A DNA stretch of 64,000 nucleotides, from positions 9,815,018 through 9,879,017 of the forward strand of contig JAJEKV010000041.1 of NCBI GenBank assembly GCA_021234155.1, read 5' to 3'. Shown here piece after piece: positions 46,931 through 58,439 of the stretch; the first letter of the stretch is position 1; the number at the start of each line of letters is the position of its first letter. The notes under the pieces were generated by a model. The model did not search any database and was not told the DNA's origin. It saw only the letters and a program-made list of their open reading frames with translations. This DNA comes from Isoetes taiwanensis. Taxonomy: Eukaryota > Streptophyta > Lycopodiopsida > Isoetales > Isoetaceae. A program made the position numbers and the translations under genes.

Positions 46931-47339
46931 CTACATATCTGAGTTTCCACTGTTCTTTTAGTTAACTGGACTATTTCTATCCTTTTCTGTATAGATATAA
47001 GAAACATGTTTGGTACTTTAGTTTGCAACTCAAGTTTTTGGTGCAACTCAAGTTAATGACAGTTTAAATTTTGTCATTAATTATAAAATGCAAAGTACAA
47101 TTCTTTGAAATAGTATACCAAAACAAACATTAAAGCCAACAAGGAATTTCAAGGTGTAATTTATGATGCGACACTAACAAAATATGGTAACCAGTGACCA
47201 ATAGGAAAATATGTTCGAGTATTTTAATTCTTTAAATGCATCTTGAAGCATCCAAGCATCGCCAAAAATTAATGGATGTTGGTCCGGAAACCCTTGAACA
47301 ATACCATCCGCCTCAAATGAACACTAAACCGTTAGGGTG
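46931..47339. other. No gene seen
   Basis: AT-rich DNA leading into the CCA-rich block. Confidence 0.4.
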
Positions 47340-47670
47340 TGTATACCACACCAAACCATGCACCATACCATGCCCCACACTATCATATTCACCAGAACGA
47401 GCACATCCCACCATACACCACACCATTCACCACACACCCCACCACACACCACACCATTCACCACACACCATACACCATAGACCATACACCAACTATCATA
47501 TTCACGAGCAGCACATCCCACCACACACCACACCCCACCACACCCACCACACACCACACCATTCACCACACACCATACACCATAGACCATACACCAACTA
47601 TCATATTCACGGACGAGGCACATCCCACCACACACCACACCATTCACCACACTCCATACACCATACACCA
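47340..47670. repeat. CCA/CACA-rich tandem repeat, 105-112 base units
   Basis: Almost only C and A on the plus strand, built of CACCACACC and CCATACACC words. A landmark, ACTATCATATTCAC, recurs near 47378, 47491 and 47596, showing three units of 105-112 bases. Confidence 0.9.
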
Positions 47671-47679
47671 AATGGTGAA

Positions 47680-47935
47680 GTGGAGGAGGTGGTGGAGTGT
47701 GGTGGTGGGGGTGGTGGTGTGGTGTGTGGTGGTGGTGGGGTGGTGGTGGTGGTGTGTGTAGTGGTGTGTGGTGGTATGATGTGGTGTGGTGGTGGTGTGG
47801 TGGTGGGGTGTGGTGGTGGTGGTGTTGTGTTGTGGTGGTGGTGGTGTGGTGTGGTGTTGTGGATTGTGGTGTGATGTGGTGTGGTGGAGTGTGGTGGTGG
47901 TGGTGAAGTGTGGTGGAGGGGTGTGGTGTGGTACA
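47680..47935. repeat. TGG/TGTGG-rich block
   Basis: Almost only G and T on the plus strand (GGTGGTGTGGTG words). It follows the CCA-rich block after only about 20 bases (TACACCAAATGGTGAAG), so the two can pair in many registers. Confidence 0.9.
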
Positions 47936-48411
47936 AGGTCACAAAAAATATATCAGTCGAAACAATCAAGTAAACTGCTTTTGATTGACCAAAAGGGTAC
48001 AAGGCTTCTTTAAATCGTAAATCTTTTTCTTAAAAAAAAAAACTTACATAGTCATAAAGTATACTATCAAGAGTATACTATTCAAAGATAGTGTCATTTA
48101 CACATTCCTTATGATAGGAAATGTGAACACAAATGTGAACAAAAGATATATATAAGCTTCGTTACATAGTTCATCTTGCAAAATCGATACTGTGACTCAT
48201 GATCACCGTAAATCGAGGATCCGGTCGGGCCGATAATTCTTCGGATTGGCATCACAATGCATGACCAAAGCATCTATTAGAAATTGTCGTCGTGGATGTA
48301 TGATTCATGAGAGAACCATTTAGATGTAATCGCGGACATCCATAAATAAGGTTAGAAATATTTAAAGGAACATGAGATGCAAGTACATACAAGGGAAGGC
48401 ATACAACTTAC
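47936..48411. other. No gene seen
   Basis: AT-rich DNA downstream of the minus-strand Ulp1-like gene. Confidence 0.4.
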
Positions 48412-49560
48412 TTCCATATCTCTACCGGAGACAAAAGCTTCAACATATTTGTGCATAAATCCCATCACATACAACCCACATGATGTTAAATCAACTCTTT
48501 GTGGCACCTCTACTTGCTGAATCCGATTAACATTATTTCTCTTCATGAAATCGACGCCTCTAGATACTTGACCAATCGATGTGGTTAACATTTGTGTGTG
48601 TGCAGCCTACATATCACCTAAATTTAGCAGACCGAATTAGCGAAGAAAAGCAAAGCAACAACTTAAAGTATTACATACCCTTTGATTGCTTTCTCGCTCG
48701 TCGTGATAACCCGTAAGAGGATTCAAGATGTGAATTCCCGTGCGGGGTAGGATCTTGGAATCGATGTCATGGCGTAAAACACCAACACAAAATGGTCATT
48801 CTCAAGGATAGGTGCAAGGATATGATGGCATTTAGCTACCACAATCCCCTTCATCCCCGATTTCACTATTTCAATGACATTCGATGATCCTTCACCGATT
48901 CACCCTTTCTTTTGCTGCTGGTAGCTTCTCTAAACCTTATATAGTTGTAAGCAGGATAAAAAAAGATTTTGCTCTTCCACTCGAAAGGCAATGTCTCATA
49001 CAAGCACCTGGATTAGATTAAGATTAACATTAGAGACAAGGAATAGCAACAAATACAAATTTCGGTTATAACCCGGGTTATTACCGCCATAAAAGATCCA
49101 CTAAGCGGCTACTCATTTTAGAGTTAGTTGCACATAAAATTGCTATGTCGATGCAACCACTTTCATTTCAGCCGGTGAGACAGTTCTTGAATGGCGTGAA
49201 TGGCGAAATTCCATAAGTTTATCCTTGTCATCATTTACTGTTTGTCGATCCAAGATGTTAGTGTCATATTAACAATTGATCCATGACAATAAAGCATAAA
49301 TTGATACCTTCCAATCTCTGTTTCCGGTGGTTTAGACCCGCAAAAGCGAGTAAAATATAATAAGCTACTTCAAGTATAAGTAAGTCAATGTAAGCTAGCA
49401 ATTACCGCTTTGCACGGATGTCCCCGCCCGTTTGCACTCTCTTTCTTCCAAATTTGCTTTTGGTTTAGTCGTTGCCTTGGCTGCAATCTCCAAGGCTTCT
49501 TCAATATCATCTAGCTCCTTTGAATCGCTGCAAGTCTCTCAAGACAAGAAAGTGCTTCAT
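48412..49560 (-). pseudogene. Ulp1/C48-type cysteine protease, multi-exon, broken
   Basis: On the minus strand, one exon (about 48605-48412, donor GTAAGT) reads RIQQVEVPQRVDLTSCGLYV, the Cys-containing T-S-C-G motif of Ulp1 proteases. The exon before it (about 48900-48679, donor GTATGT) reads ILAPILENDHFVLVFYAM and ILNPLTGYHDERES, which carries the catalytic His and Asp regions. Further upstream are pieces near 49010-48930 (LPFEWKSKIFFYPAYNYIRF), 49210-49080 (FRHSRHSRTVSPAEMKVV, SSRLVDLLWR then GTAATA) and an acidic stretch near 49550-49430 (ELDDIEEALEIAAKATTKP). At least one frameshift and one TAG-type break are visible. Plant MULEs of the Kaonashi type carry such domains, so a transposon origin is likely. 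Confidence 0.7.
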
Positions 49561-52079
49561 TCTAATGTTTTGAAAGCAAGACAAAAAGAAACACGCACCC
49601 GCCAAAGAACAAGCCTTTTCCTCAACTTGAACTTCAACAAATAAACTTCGGGGACTGTTTTTCAATGTCGCCACCAACATCTTCGATAATTTTTATATCG
49701 TAAAACACGCCAACGTAAGTTTCAAAATACAAAAAAAAAAAAAATAGAAACCCCGAAAAAGGAGAGAGAATTACTTTTACGGCTTTGACTAGTTGTCCAA
49801 TAATAGCGGCTCGGCTTCAACAGTGGGATCTCTTTTTGGAAAACAACCTCTGCTGCAAAAATATTGAACATTAGTGAACTCTAACTACAATAGACATGCA
49901 ATCAGAATGTAATCACCCTACCTTCCACATACCCCTCCGTCTCCAATCCTGCACCGATTGCTTATGAGTTGTTGCAATTCTCAAAGGTGATGTAGATGTG
50001 GATGGACTTCCAACATCGATAGCAAAGATCTTTTTGTGCCAGTTTCAGCAATTGGGATGTCCGAGAATGGTAAATGCAACCCCTTCCCAATAACATTCTT
50101 CTTTTCACCTACAACATGAGATTTTGCTATATTGAACTTAAGCATAGTGCACTAAACACTAATTGTTTAGTTTACCTGGGTTTTACTTCTTCCTTTCTTG
50201 ATACTACCCATGTGCGCATTGACACAATTGGGTGTCAATAAGAAATGTAAACACTTGATTCAGAATCAAGGGGAGATGTAGAGTAGATAGAAGCAAAATC
50301 TGAAAAAAAACAATCGAGATGCAAATCAAAAGCGTAACAAATGTTAATTACATGCAAGTAGGTTTTACTACACGCCAAACTTTCTGGCGATAATGTAACG
50401 ACAAAAATAGAAGTACATTAGTGTACATAGCTATCACAATGTAAAGGAAAACCAAATACTAAATTCAAATGCATTTCAGAACAAAATATTTTATCAATAC
50501 ACCCTATCAAATACATCATTCAGCATTGAATGTAAAGGAAAGTCAAATACCAAATTCATATGCATTTCGATCACATGTAAATGCAAAGTACAAATCCAAT
50601 GCAATACACCCTATTAATACACCACAGAAAGGAATTCGGAAAAAGCACTTCATGGCACATGTAAATGTAAAAGTACGTAGCAAATACATTTCCTCTTTAC
50701 AATAAAGACAAAACCACGCCAAATCAAATGTTAATACAGTTATGTACATGATGGAAACTAACTACATCTAAGTACACTCAAACTAATTATGTAATCAAAA
50801 TAGAAATAGATGTACCTTGGGAAGGGATTCCTAAAATGTCGCAGGGTCCCCGGACCATGAACAATCATGTACACATGTATTCGCCGTTGAAACCCCGAAT
50901 ACAAGACAAAATAGACAATATGTATGACCACAAAGTGGAGATATTACCATGGTCGAAGTCAAGGCAATCATTGCATTTTGCTGCAAGTATTGCTTATATG
51001 TGAGAATGAAGCGCCCGCCTTCTTTGAGTAGTATGGGAGCGGGCTGCGGGCCTATCGGGTCTGATCTTTCCAAATGCTTAGTCATCTCCTTTATTCTATT
51101 CTCACGGTTGAATTAACTTCCAAATCCTTGCTGATTTTTTTCAATGGCGGCTTCTAATTCTTACAAATCAGCCTTTAAACAATCAATGGGAATCATTAGA
51201 GCATCTAAGTCAGCAATATAACTTGATTTCTCCTCCTCTAAATGGGATGCCAAAGCCATTTGCACATCGGTTGGCTTCCGCTTGCTTTTTTAAACTTTGT
51301 CATAATCTTTGAGCTGCTCACATATTTTTGCATCTTTACTCGCACAAGTCTTGTCAAGAAGCTCTCTCATGCTTCAAGCAGTTCAATTTCCATTGTTTTC
51401 CTTTTTCTCTTTTAAAGTCTCAGTATTTCATCAAGCATGGAGGCGAGAATCTAATGCTCTTGTTTCCCTCCACCTTTTCATCATTTCCAACTGCTGCCCC
51501 AATTCTACCCGAGGCATACATTTAATAGCTTTAACATTGGAAGACTTTTATCAGCTAGCTAATTCGGTCGATTCGATTCTTTTTGAGAGCCTTTTGAATG
51601 AAGACTTGCACTTGCTTTCACCTCATCCCAATCAATGCTTACTCCTTTGTAATGAAGTGCATATGCTCGGGCAAAATACAATGGAATGTGATGATTTGCA
51701 ATGTCCTTCTTACAAAAAAGCGTGCTCATACGTAAGAAAAAAAATCGCCATCCAACCCGGGCTTAATCACGCACTCTTGATAACCCCTAACAGCAGGGGC
51801 TTGAGAACCCCAAACATCCTGCACTATTTGCACTAGCCTGAAACATGCTATCAAAATTGTTGCTCCTAAGTCTGCTGATGCTTACCTTGTCAAACTTAAA
51901 GTGACAAGACCTCCCCGTCCAAGAAGACCCACTCTTGAGTTTTCGGTGGAGTTCTAGTGGGAGACCTTGGCATGGGCTTCTGAGGGTTTGTTGCGAGGAG
52001 ATTTCCTTGGAGATGTCTTTTTGTTCCAAGCTGCTTCGTCATGATCTCTTCCCGGTGCTTCAGATCTCACGAAAATGCA
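49561..52079 (-). other. Possible 5' part of the Ulp1-like gene
   Basis: On the minus strand, 51280-50831 has coiled-coil-like text (ALASHLEEEKSSYIADLDAL, KEMTKHLERSDPIG) and 51760-51580 has YALHYKGVSIDWDEVKASAS, in broken frames. These would lie upstream of the protease in the same direction. Nothing confirms that they belong to one gene. The 175-codon plus-strand ORF at 51309-51836 is best explained as the shadow of this minus-strand text. Confidence 0.35.
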
Positions 52080-52195
52080 AGCTTTTGGCTATGGAGGTCA
52101 CGATCTTGGCTATGGAGGTTCGAATATGGATGTCAAGCTTTCGGCTATGGAGGTTCGAATATGGATGTCAAGCTTTCGGCTATGGAGGTTCGAAC
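52080..52195. repeat. 33-base tandem repeat
   Basis: The unit GGCTATGGAGGTTCGAATAT followed by GGATGTCAAGCTTTC is repeated two to three times, with a shortened first copy near 52087-52110. The period is a multiple of three and the plus-strand frame stays open across it, but no protein family is recognised. Confidence 0.85.
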
Positions 52196-53149
52196 GGGAG
52201 GAAGGTTGAACAGAGCGCGGGAGGAGAGTTCAAAATTATTTGCCCATTAATGATTCATTCCAAGAATAATAATTTTTAGGGGGGAGGGATTTCCTTACAT
52301 TTTGAATTTGTAAATGTAAAATACGGGCACTTTTTTTGCCCACCCTTTCATGCTTCTACCCAGTTGTTGTATGCAGGTCTCACATCACATGAGCAGCAAT
52401 TTTTATAAATTCTTTTGTTGTTGAAAATAAGATTTTAATGATAATGTACACTGTAAAACATTATTCAAGCTCGTTTTTGGGGTTGAAGATCGCAACACAA
52501 GTCTTATTAGAAGTATTGACACAATATTGTCTCATATAAATTATATTAGAAGTTGAGGTACTCATATAATGTTAAGTTTAAGCTCAAAAAGAAATAAGAT
52601 ACAATTGATGTGGTCATAAAGTAGACAAGCGTGTGAACCTTTTTACAATAAGAGTATACAACCTAATAAGTCTCTCCCTAAAGAGGTGGCACTGCACTTC
52701 TTGACAAGATTCTAATATGAGTCATATATCCCCTATGCTCTACCTTCCATATATTTATAGATATACCATCCATGGCTGGACTCTAGACCCAGATTCTGTC
52801 TAGTTGGCACATCAATGTGAAAGTAAGATCTTTCTATACCAATAAGCTTATCAGACCTCTCACTCTATTTGTGAACTCATGTTTATACCTCATGTAACTA
52901 AGCTTTCATAGTTATACCAGATAGAAATAAGAATGAATTATAAGCTCAAAGAAGGCCACATTCAATAAGCAAAACAAATAGCATTTGAAGCTACAAAACA
53001 CCCAATGAGAGTTACTTCAAACTACCCTAGAAGCAGAGCATACCCACCATTATTCGACCACTTACTGCCATAATGCCATAGAATTGTAACATGTCTTTAA
53101 TTGTAAATAACCGCTAAATTAAACACAAAGCCACTCAGTAGCCAATCAT
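52196..53149. other. No gene seen
   Basis: AT-rich DNA without recognisable features. Confidence 0.4.
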
Positions 53150-54500
53150 AAGATAAGATAAGATAAGATAAGATAAGATAAGAAGTTTTAATGTCCACGA
53201 GAACCCTTTTGGGTTATGGGACCAGAACAGAGAAAGAGGGCATGAGCCTTAACAGAACTCGGGGGCTATGCCCCATAACAAATCTCAAATACCAAGAACC
53301 AAACAAGCGAGCAGAAGCCCAAGCAGAACTTGGGGGCTATGCCCCATATAAGATAACAATATAACCAATAAAACGAAAGTGTGAAAGCCAAACTAAAACC
53401 AAATCAAAACGTAGGCAGGAAGCACAGGACTATACAAGAACTGTCCATGGGTCAATCGGCCAGTGATCTCGGATGATAGCCTGGCCTCCTCGATATACGG
53501 CCCACTTCCGTTGCAGACGAGCTTCGTGAACTCGACATAATTCTTCCTTCCGTCTGCAGAGGGTCTTCCTGGACGGAGAAGGCGGTTCCTTTCAAGTGAT
53601 TGCCATGCCGCAGGATGTGTAATCTGGACAAGCCATCTCGAAAATGGACTAGCAGGTGTCAGGGGCGGTTGGGTCGTGCTGCTCCAACTCGGTGTGCAGA
53701 GAGGATGCCCTCTGCATGTATGTGCATTACCTGAGTAAAAAACTGGTCCACCTCAACTATAGCAGGAGTGTCACTCGCCTCTTCAAGACCTACAATGCAT
53801 AGGTTCAGTTCAGGGCAGACGTGTGCTCTGTGGCTCTACCAGGCTCTGAAAGCGAGGCCTTCGTCTGCTCAGTGGGCAAACAATCCTCCGCCGGTGGCTG
53901 TGTGGGCCTAGGTACTGTAGCATCTTCCTGGGGCATAGCATGTACATGCTCAGGTGCTGATGTTGTGACGGATACTGGTGAAACATTACTGTGCCCTGCT
54001 GACTGTAGCAGTATCTCTAAAAGTTGTACCCAGCTTTCTAAGGGTAATTGAGCAGATGTCTCTGTGAGAGTGACGGTAGATTGGACCGTGCGGAGCTTGA
54101 TCAGTAGTTCTGGGGGCATACAATGGATCCGAGCCGCAATTCTATCCAAGGCTGCAACTGAGGATGCATTGGGAGCAGATTGTGCCAGGATGGGACGTTG
54201 GGGCCCAAAGGAGGAGGCTGCCTGGAGGTACAGCTCTATCGTGGGGTCATAGGACTTATCAGGAACTGGCATGGACACCCTAATAAGGTTCTTTGCCTTG
54301 CAGGTCCCCCTGGCCATGCACTTGATCTCACGGGTCATTTTGATGCTATATGAGATAGGAACTGGGCAGGGCCAAAACAACGAGTGTCGGACAGAGGTAG
54401 GAGCAAACCAAGGCAAGGAGAATTTAAGAGGGGTGAAGCCTGAGATATATGGAATTCCAACTGACCTGATGTGAGGGTTGTGCTGCCGTTGTGCCAATAC
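53150..54500 (-). mobile_element. LINE reduced to ORF1 plus 3' UTR and (AGATA)n tail
   Basis: On the minus strand, 54497-53805 is the longest ORF in the window (230 codons) and forms the N-terminal and middle part of an L1-type ORF1. After a frameshift near 53830 the C-terminal RRM-like part follows: VDQFFTQVMHIHAEGILSAH, LLVHFRDGLSRLHILRHG, HLKGTAFSVQEDPL, and last KWAVYRGGQAII near 53500. Directly after ORF1 comes a 3' UTR-like stretch with two GGGGCATAGCCCC words and then the pentamer tail, (AGATA)7 on the plus strand at 53150-53182. No endonuclease or RT lies between ORF1 and the tail. Confidence 0.75.
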
Positions 54501-55184
54501 CGGCAGAGAGGTAGGGTCTCTTCTGACTCTGGGGCCGTGCTGGAGAAGGAACGGGGCTGGTGATGGAAAAGTTAATATTGCCAGGCCGAATTAGGTCTAG
54601 GGATGTGCTACTCGGTATGCCATACAAGAAGAACCTGCAAGAACTGCTCCACTGGAAATCGGAGCTGCAAGTGGACTAAAATCGACCTACTGAAGAAAAA
54701 GCGTAAGCTACCTGTCTGAAGCACAACTGACCTGGCGCAGACCTGGAACCAAAGGCAGGAATCAGGCTGGCGGAAGGATCTGGACCTGCGTTGATGGAGC
54801 GTCCCTAGCTTGCCAAAGATCTTGCCGAAGACTGGAGCTGAGCTGGAAACTGGAGCTAGGCTTCTTTTGCTGCTTCAGAAGCTAGCGCCCAAGCGCCTAG
54901 ATGCTAAGAGGCTTCTTTTGCTGCTTCAGAAGCTGGCGCCCAAGCACCTAGATGCTAAGCCAGTGTCGCCTAATATCCTAGGGACATCCAAGAAATACTA
55001 CAGTGTTGCATCTAATAATTGCTAGCCAGATACACGTCACAAAGGCCACCACAATCACAAGATTACCTCAGGAGCATGTACCACTACATCATATTGTCCA
55101 AGTAAACTCTTTTGCAAAATCCCTTCAAACCAGCTTAGTCTCCATCAAATATGCCACAATCAACAATCTTGTGGGGGCACTATC
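54501..55184. other. Unassigned, possible LINE 5' region
   Basis: It contains a tandem duplication at 54861-54960 (AGGCTTCTTTTGCTGCTTCA at 54857 and 54910, period 53). No other feature was recognised. Confidence 0.4.
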
Positions 55185-55430
55185 GGTGGCCTTGCCCATT
55201 TGACAGCTCTGCCTGCATGCCGTCTAAGTCTTTCGCATTGCTACTGGCAAGATGTTGTAAGCCCTGGGCAATCCCTGCCTCTATGATTACTAGCGTTGGA
55301 TATATTTTTGGGGCTATCGCAGCTCGAAACACAAGAGGATCATAGAGTTGCTGCAAGTAATGTATTCATTGTTCGACTTATAATGTAACTGGATTGATAA
55401 GGAAGACGACAACTCTCGGCAAGTAATTAA
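55185..55430 (-). mobile_element. LINE linker fragment related to 36950-37150
   Basis: This block aligns with 36951-37150 of the other minus-strand LINE: both carry CACTGGCAAGA-GTTGTAA-GCCCTGG and AGAGTTGCTGCAAGTA-type words in the same order. It therefore belongs to the endonuclease-RT linker of the same LINE family, in the same orientation as ORF1 at 53805 but upstream of it, out of normal order. Confidence 0.65.
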
Positions 55431-55634
55431 GGTAAGCTCTTGTCTATGCCAAAAGGGAACCCAAGCTGCAAATGTCGAGTGGAAGTGAACAACCCGGACC
55501 TATAGTACTCACTCTTGTGGTGAAGGTGGTGTTTCTCCCAATAATATCTACATTTGTCAAGAAGAAGAGAGGCTGGGCCACTATCACACCTTCATATGTG
55601 CAGTTTGAGTCTCCTTCTTTGGATCACATCTCAC

Positions 55635-56012
55635 TAAACCATTACATTACACACTTCAAAATTCAATTCCACCTTAAACCCCCTTTGGCTTGGGTGCATA
55701 TTCACACAGGGGTTACTCCGGGCACCGAGAGCTGTCGGATGGGCATATTTGCCCTTTATTCCTTGATGTACACCGGACATAAAGTTCCTCGTTTGTGGGT
55801 TATGCATGTACAAAAAATGCTATACTGTATAAGAACATTTGCAAAATACTATAAGATTTGAGGTAGTGTACTACATGGTGTTGATTTTGTACATGCGAAA
55901 CATAATTATAGGGGCTCTCACTGCCCTACGTCATCCCCCGTGAGAATATGCACCCAAACCAAAGGGGGTTTAAGGGGGAATTTAATTTTGAAGTGTATAA
56001 TGTAATGGTTTA
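55635..56012. mobile_element. Foldback / MITE-like element with ~85-base terminal inverted repeats
   Basis: The left end begins TAAACCATTACATTACACAC and the right end is its near-complement, ending GTGTATAATGTAATGGTTTA. The inverted match continues inward for about 85 bases, including CCCCCTTTGG and GGGTGCATATTC. Total length is 378 bases. A TA is present on both outer edges, compatible with a TA target-site duplication, but this is too short to be decisive. The ORF 55472-55861 crosses the left end and is not regarded as a gene. Confidence 0.75.
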
Positions 56013-57258
56013 TGTTATAGCTAAAAAAGTTTTGGCTCCTTTGGGGCCCCCAACAAAAAACATTACATTATCTTATATTATAAATGTTTTAGGGTGTGTC
56101 TTGAACCACGCCCTAATTTCGACGGTCGAGATTTAGAACACAAAAATAGAGAACACAAAGGAATGCTCGAAATTTTCCAGGGCGGCATCATTCTGGGGTT
56201 TCTCTCGGTTGCCAGAACCCCTCGGCTATGCAGACATGGCTGCTCTTCCGGTTGCATATCTGTTCTTCCGGTTCAATATCTAATGGCTGCTCTTTTGGTT
56301 CAATATCTTCCGGTTCAATACCTGGTTCATTCCTTTATGCTCTAGACCGAAGGCAGATGCAGCATGGAGGTGGATACTAAGATTATGGACGTTCTCTGTC
56401 GATTTATTCTTTTTGCATAGCTATCAATTCTATCTTTCCGATAGATGGATTTTAAGGAGATAAATATCTGCAGGTAAGTTATTTATGTATGCAATATTTC
56501 GGCAATGACAGAGTTATCTCTGTCCTTTACTTTGCTTTCATCTTGCGACCTTTTCTCTAGCAAGTTATGTAGAATGGTTTTCATATTTTTTCAACAAATT
56601 TCCTTCTATGTGATCAAATAGGTGAATGCTCCACGAAAATGGTTAACAGATGGATGGTGATGTGGATATTTTGCATAATGTAAGCTTCTAGATTGTAATA
56701 TAAATTCTTAGTTATTCAGTTTTTACTTGGGCTTCCAGGGATTTGGTTGTGGATAGGAAACATCGAACAAGTAACTCCTACTTATATCATGTCACATTTG
56801 CAAGTTTCAGATTTGACTTAGATTTTGAATGAAAAATATTGATCTCATTTTTTTTCTTTTGCTGGATGCAAGATGGGAAAGAAGGCCCAATTTTATAAAG
56901 CAGATTTACTACACATTATGTGGCCTTATATTTTATCTTCCATGATTGCAGGTTTTTACGTATGGATCGCACTTCCATAAGGAATCTTTGCCATTGAAGG
57001 GGAAGCTGTGCATGCAAATGTACTCATAAGGCTGGAACAACTAAACGATTTCCCATTTCAAATTTAGTTACATTGTTTTAGACAGCTGCTCAGGTGTAGA
57101 CTTCACAGCTGGTCAGGGGTAGACTTTGTTTTGCAGCCCTCCATCTGACGTGGTCAGCATGGTCAGCGAATAAGGTACCAGATCATAGATCTGTCTAATG
57201 TCTGTGCAGTAGTTTCACAGTTATTTTCTGAACATTAATTTAAAAAAATGATAAGAAG
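56013..57258. other. No gene seen
   Basis: AT-rich DNA. A short TCTTCCGGTTCAATATCT repeat lies at about 56240-56320. Confidence 0.4.
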
Positions 57259-57693
57259 AACTTCCAAGCATGTACGATGACTAGAAACATTCTCCAGGGA
57301 AGAATGATGCATTGTCAAATTATAGAAAGCAGACTTCAATCAGATATTGTAATTGCCAACCTGCTGATAGATATGTATGTTAAATGTGGAAACATGGCAA
57401 TTGCAAGGGAAGTCTTTGAAAACTCAATGAACAGAGACTTGGTGTCTTGGGGTACAATAATTGCAGAATATATTCAACATGGAGAACCGCTTCTAGCATT
57501 AAGCTGTTTTGACATAGCGCAACAGAATGGATTAGAGCTGAATGATGTCATCTTCTTGAGCATTTTAAAAGCAGGTTCCAGCATTAGATCAATAGAGCAA
57601 GGCAGGAAATTGAGTAGGTCTCCTCATGTACCTAGCACTATGCTCTGTAGAAGATGCCTGGTAGAAAAGTTTTTGCGTTTTATGTGCTCCTAA
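57259..57693 (+). pseudogene. PPR protein fragment (PLS class)
   Basis: The frame through ATG 57277 reads HCQIIESRLQSDIVIANLLI, DMYVKCGN, VFENSMNRDLVSWGTIIAEY and LELNDVIFLSILKAGS, then SIEQGRKL. These are consecutive PPR motifs of the PLS type used in organelle RNA editing proteins. The in-frame text begins before the ATG, at about 57259, so the ATG is not a true start. After about 57610 the PPR pattern is lost and the frame stops at 57693. There is no signal for organelle targeting and no E/DYW domain. It is a fragment of about 115 residues. Confidence 0.8.
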
Positions 57694-58439
57694 TGAACCC
57701 TATGATCATCTAACTTTCAGCGCACAAATCTGGATTTTCCAGTTCTTTAGTTTGTCCCGTTAATTTTTGCAGAATTACTTATTAGCGCTCCATGCTAATG
57801 GCAGGGCAAAATAATACAATTGTGATAATACAAGTTTTGTGGAGAGGAAAGTAAAGAGTAGTAGTAGTGGTACTTTTAAGTCCATCCATTATTTTCGAGT
57901 TACCTTAGTTGAGGCATAAAGCGACAACACGTCATCTATTAAAGATTTGGATCAAATATGTGTATGCAAAGATAACTTGGTTTCCAATGTGCAAAGTAGA
58001 ACGAATGTTGTACATAAACAAGGTTAGATGTATGCTTCAAGATATTCTAATAAAGAACATTCCTAGGATGGGTCCTATGATACAATCAAGTGGCCAAGTG
58101 AAGTGGTGTTCTCATTGAGCTTTGTAAAACCTTGAGTACAAATGGATCCCTCACTAGGGATAGATAAATTTGGAAATATGAACTTTAAATGCTCCGAAAC
58201 TAGACAATCATCGAGAGCATGATGAAACTGAAGAATACAACATAAAAAATGGTTTTATCCGCCACTTCGTCGATGCAAAGGTGAGAAGACCCGGTGACTG
58301 CTCCTTATCGGGAAAGGAAACCCAAGCAAATAGTTGAAGCACGACCCCATACACTATGGCAACCAGAAGACCTTAAACAATCCTGCGGAATCAAGGTTGA
58401 AAGAAAAATAACCCGTCAATAAGTTAGATGCCATAGGCA
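57694..58439. other. No gene seen
   Basis: AT-rich DNA. It contains the first copy of a 38-base repeat at 58058-58095. Confidence 0.4.
58058..58095. repeat. 38-base dispersed repeat, copy 1
   Basis: Starts CATTCCTAGGATGGGTCC and ends AATCAAGTGGCC. It is identical to 59479-59516, and a diverged relative lies at 62672-62699. Confidence 0.9.

Noticed and set aside
47236-47874. Long ORFs in the CCA/TGG block (up to 212 codons)
   Set aside because: They are products of the low-complexity sequence; several frames on both strands are open for the same reason and the protein text is His/Thr/Pro or Gly/Val/Trp monotony.
51309-51836. A 175-codon plus-strand ORF as a gene
   Set aside because: The minus strand of the same stretch has better protein-like text in line with the Ulp1-like gene, and the plus-strand product has no recognisable feature.
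55472-55861. A 129-codon plus-strand ORF
   Set aside because: It crosses the left end of the foldback element and has no domain or codon pattern.
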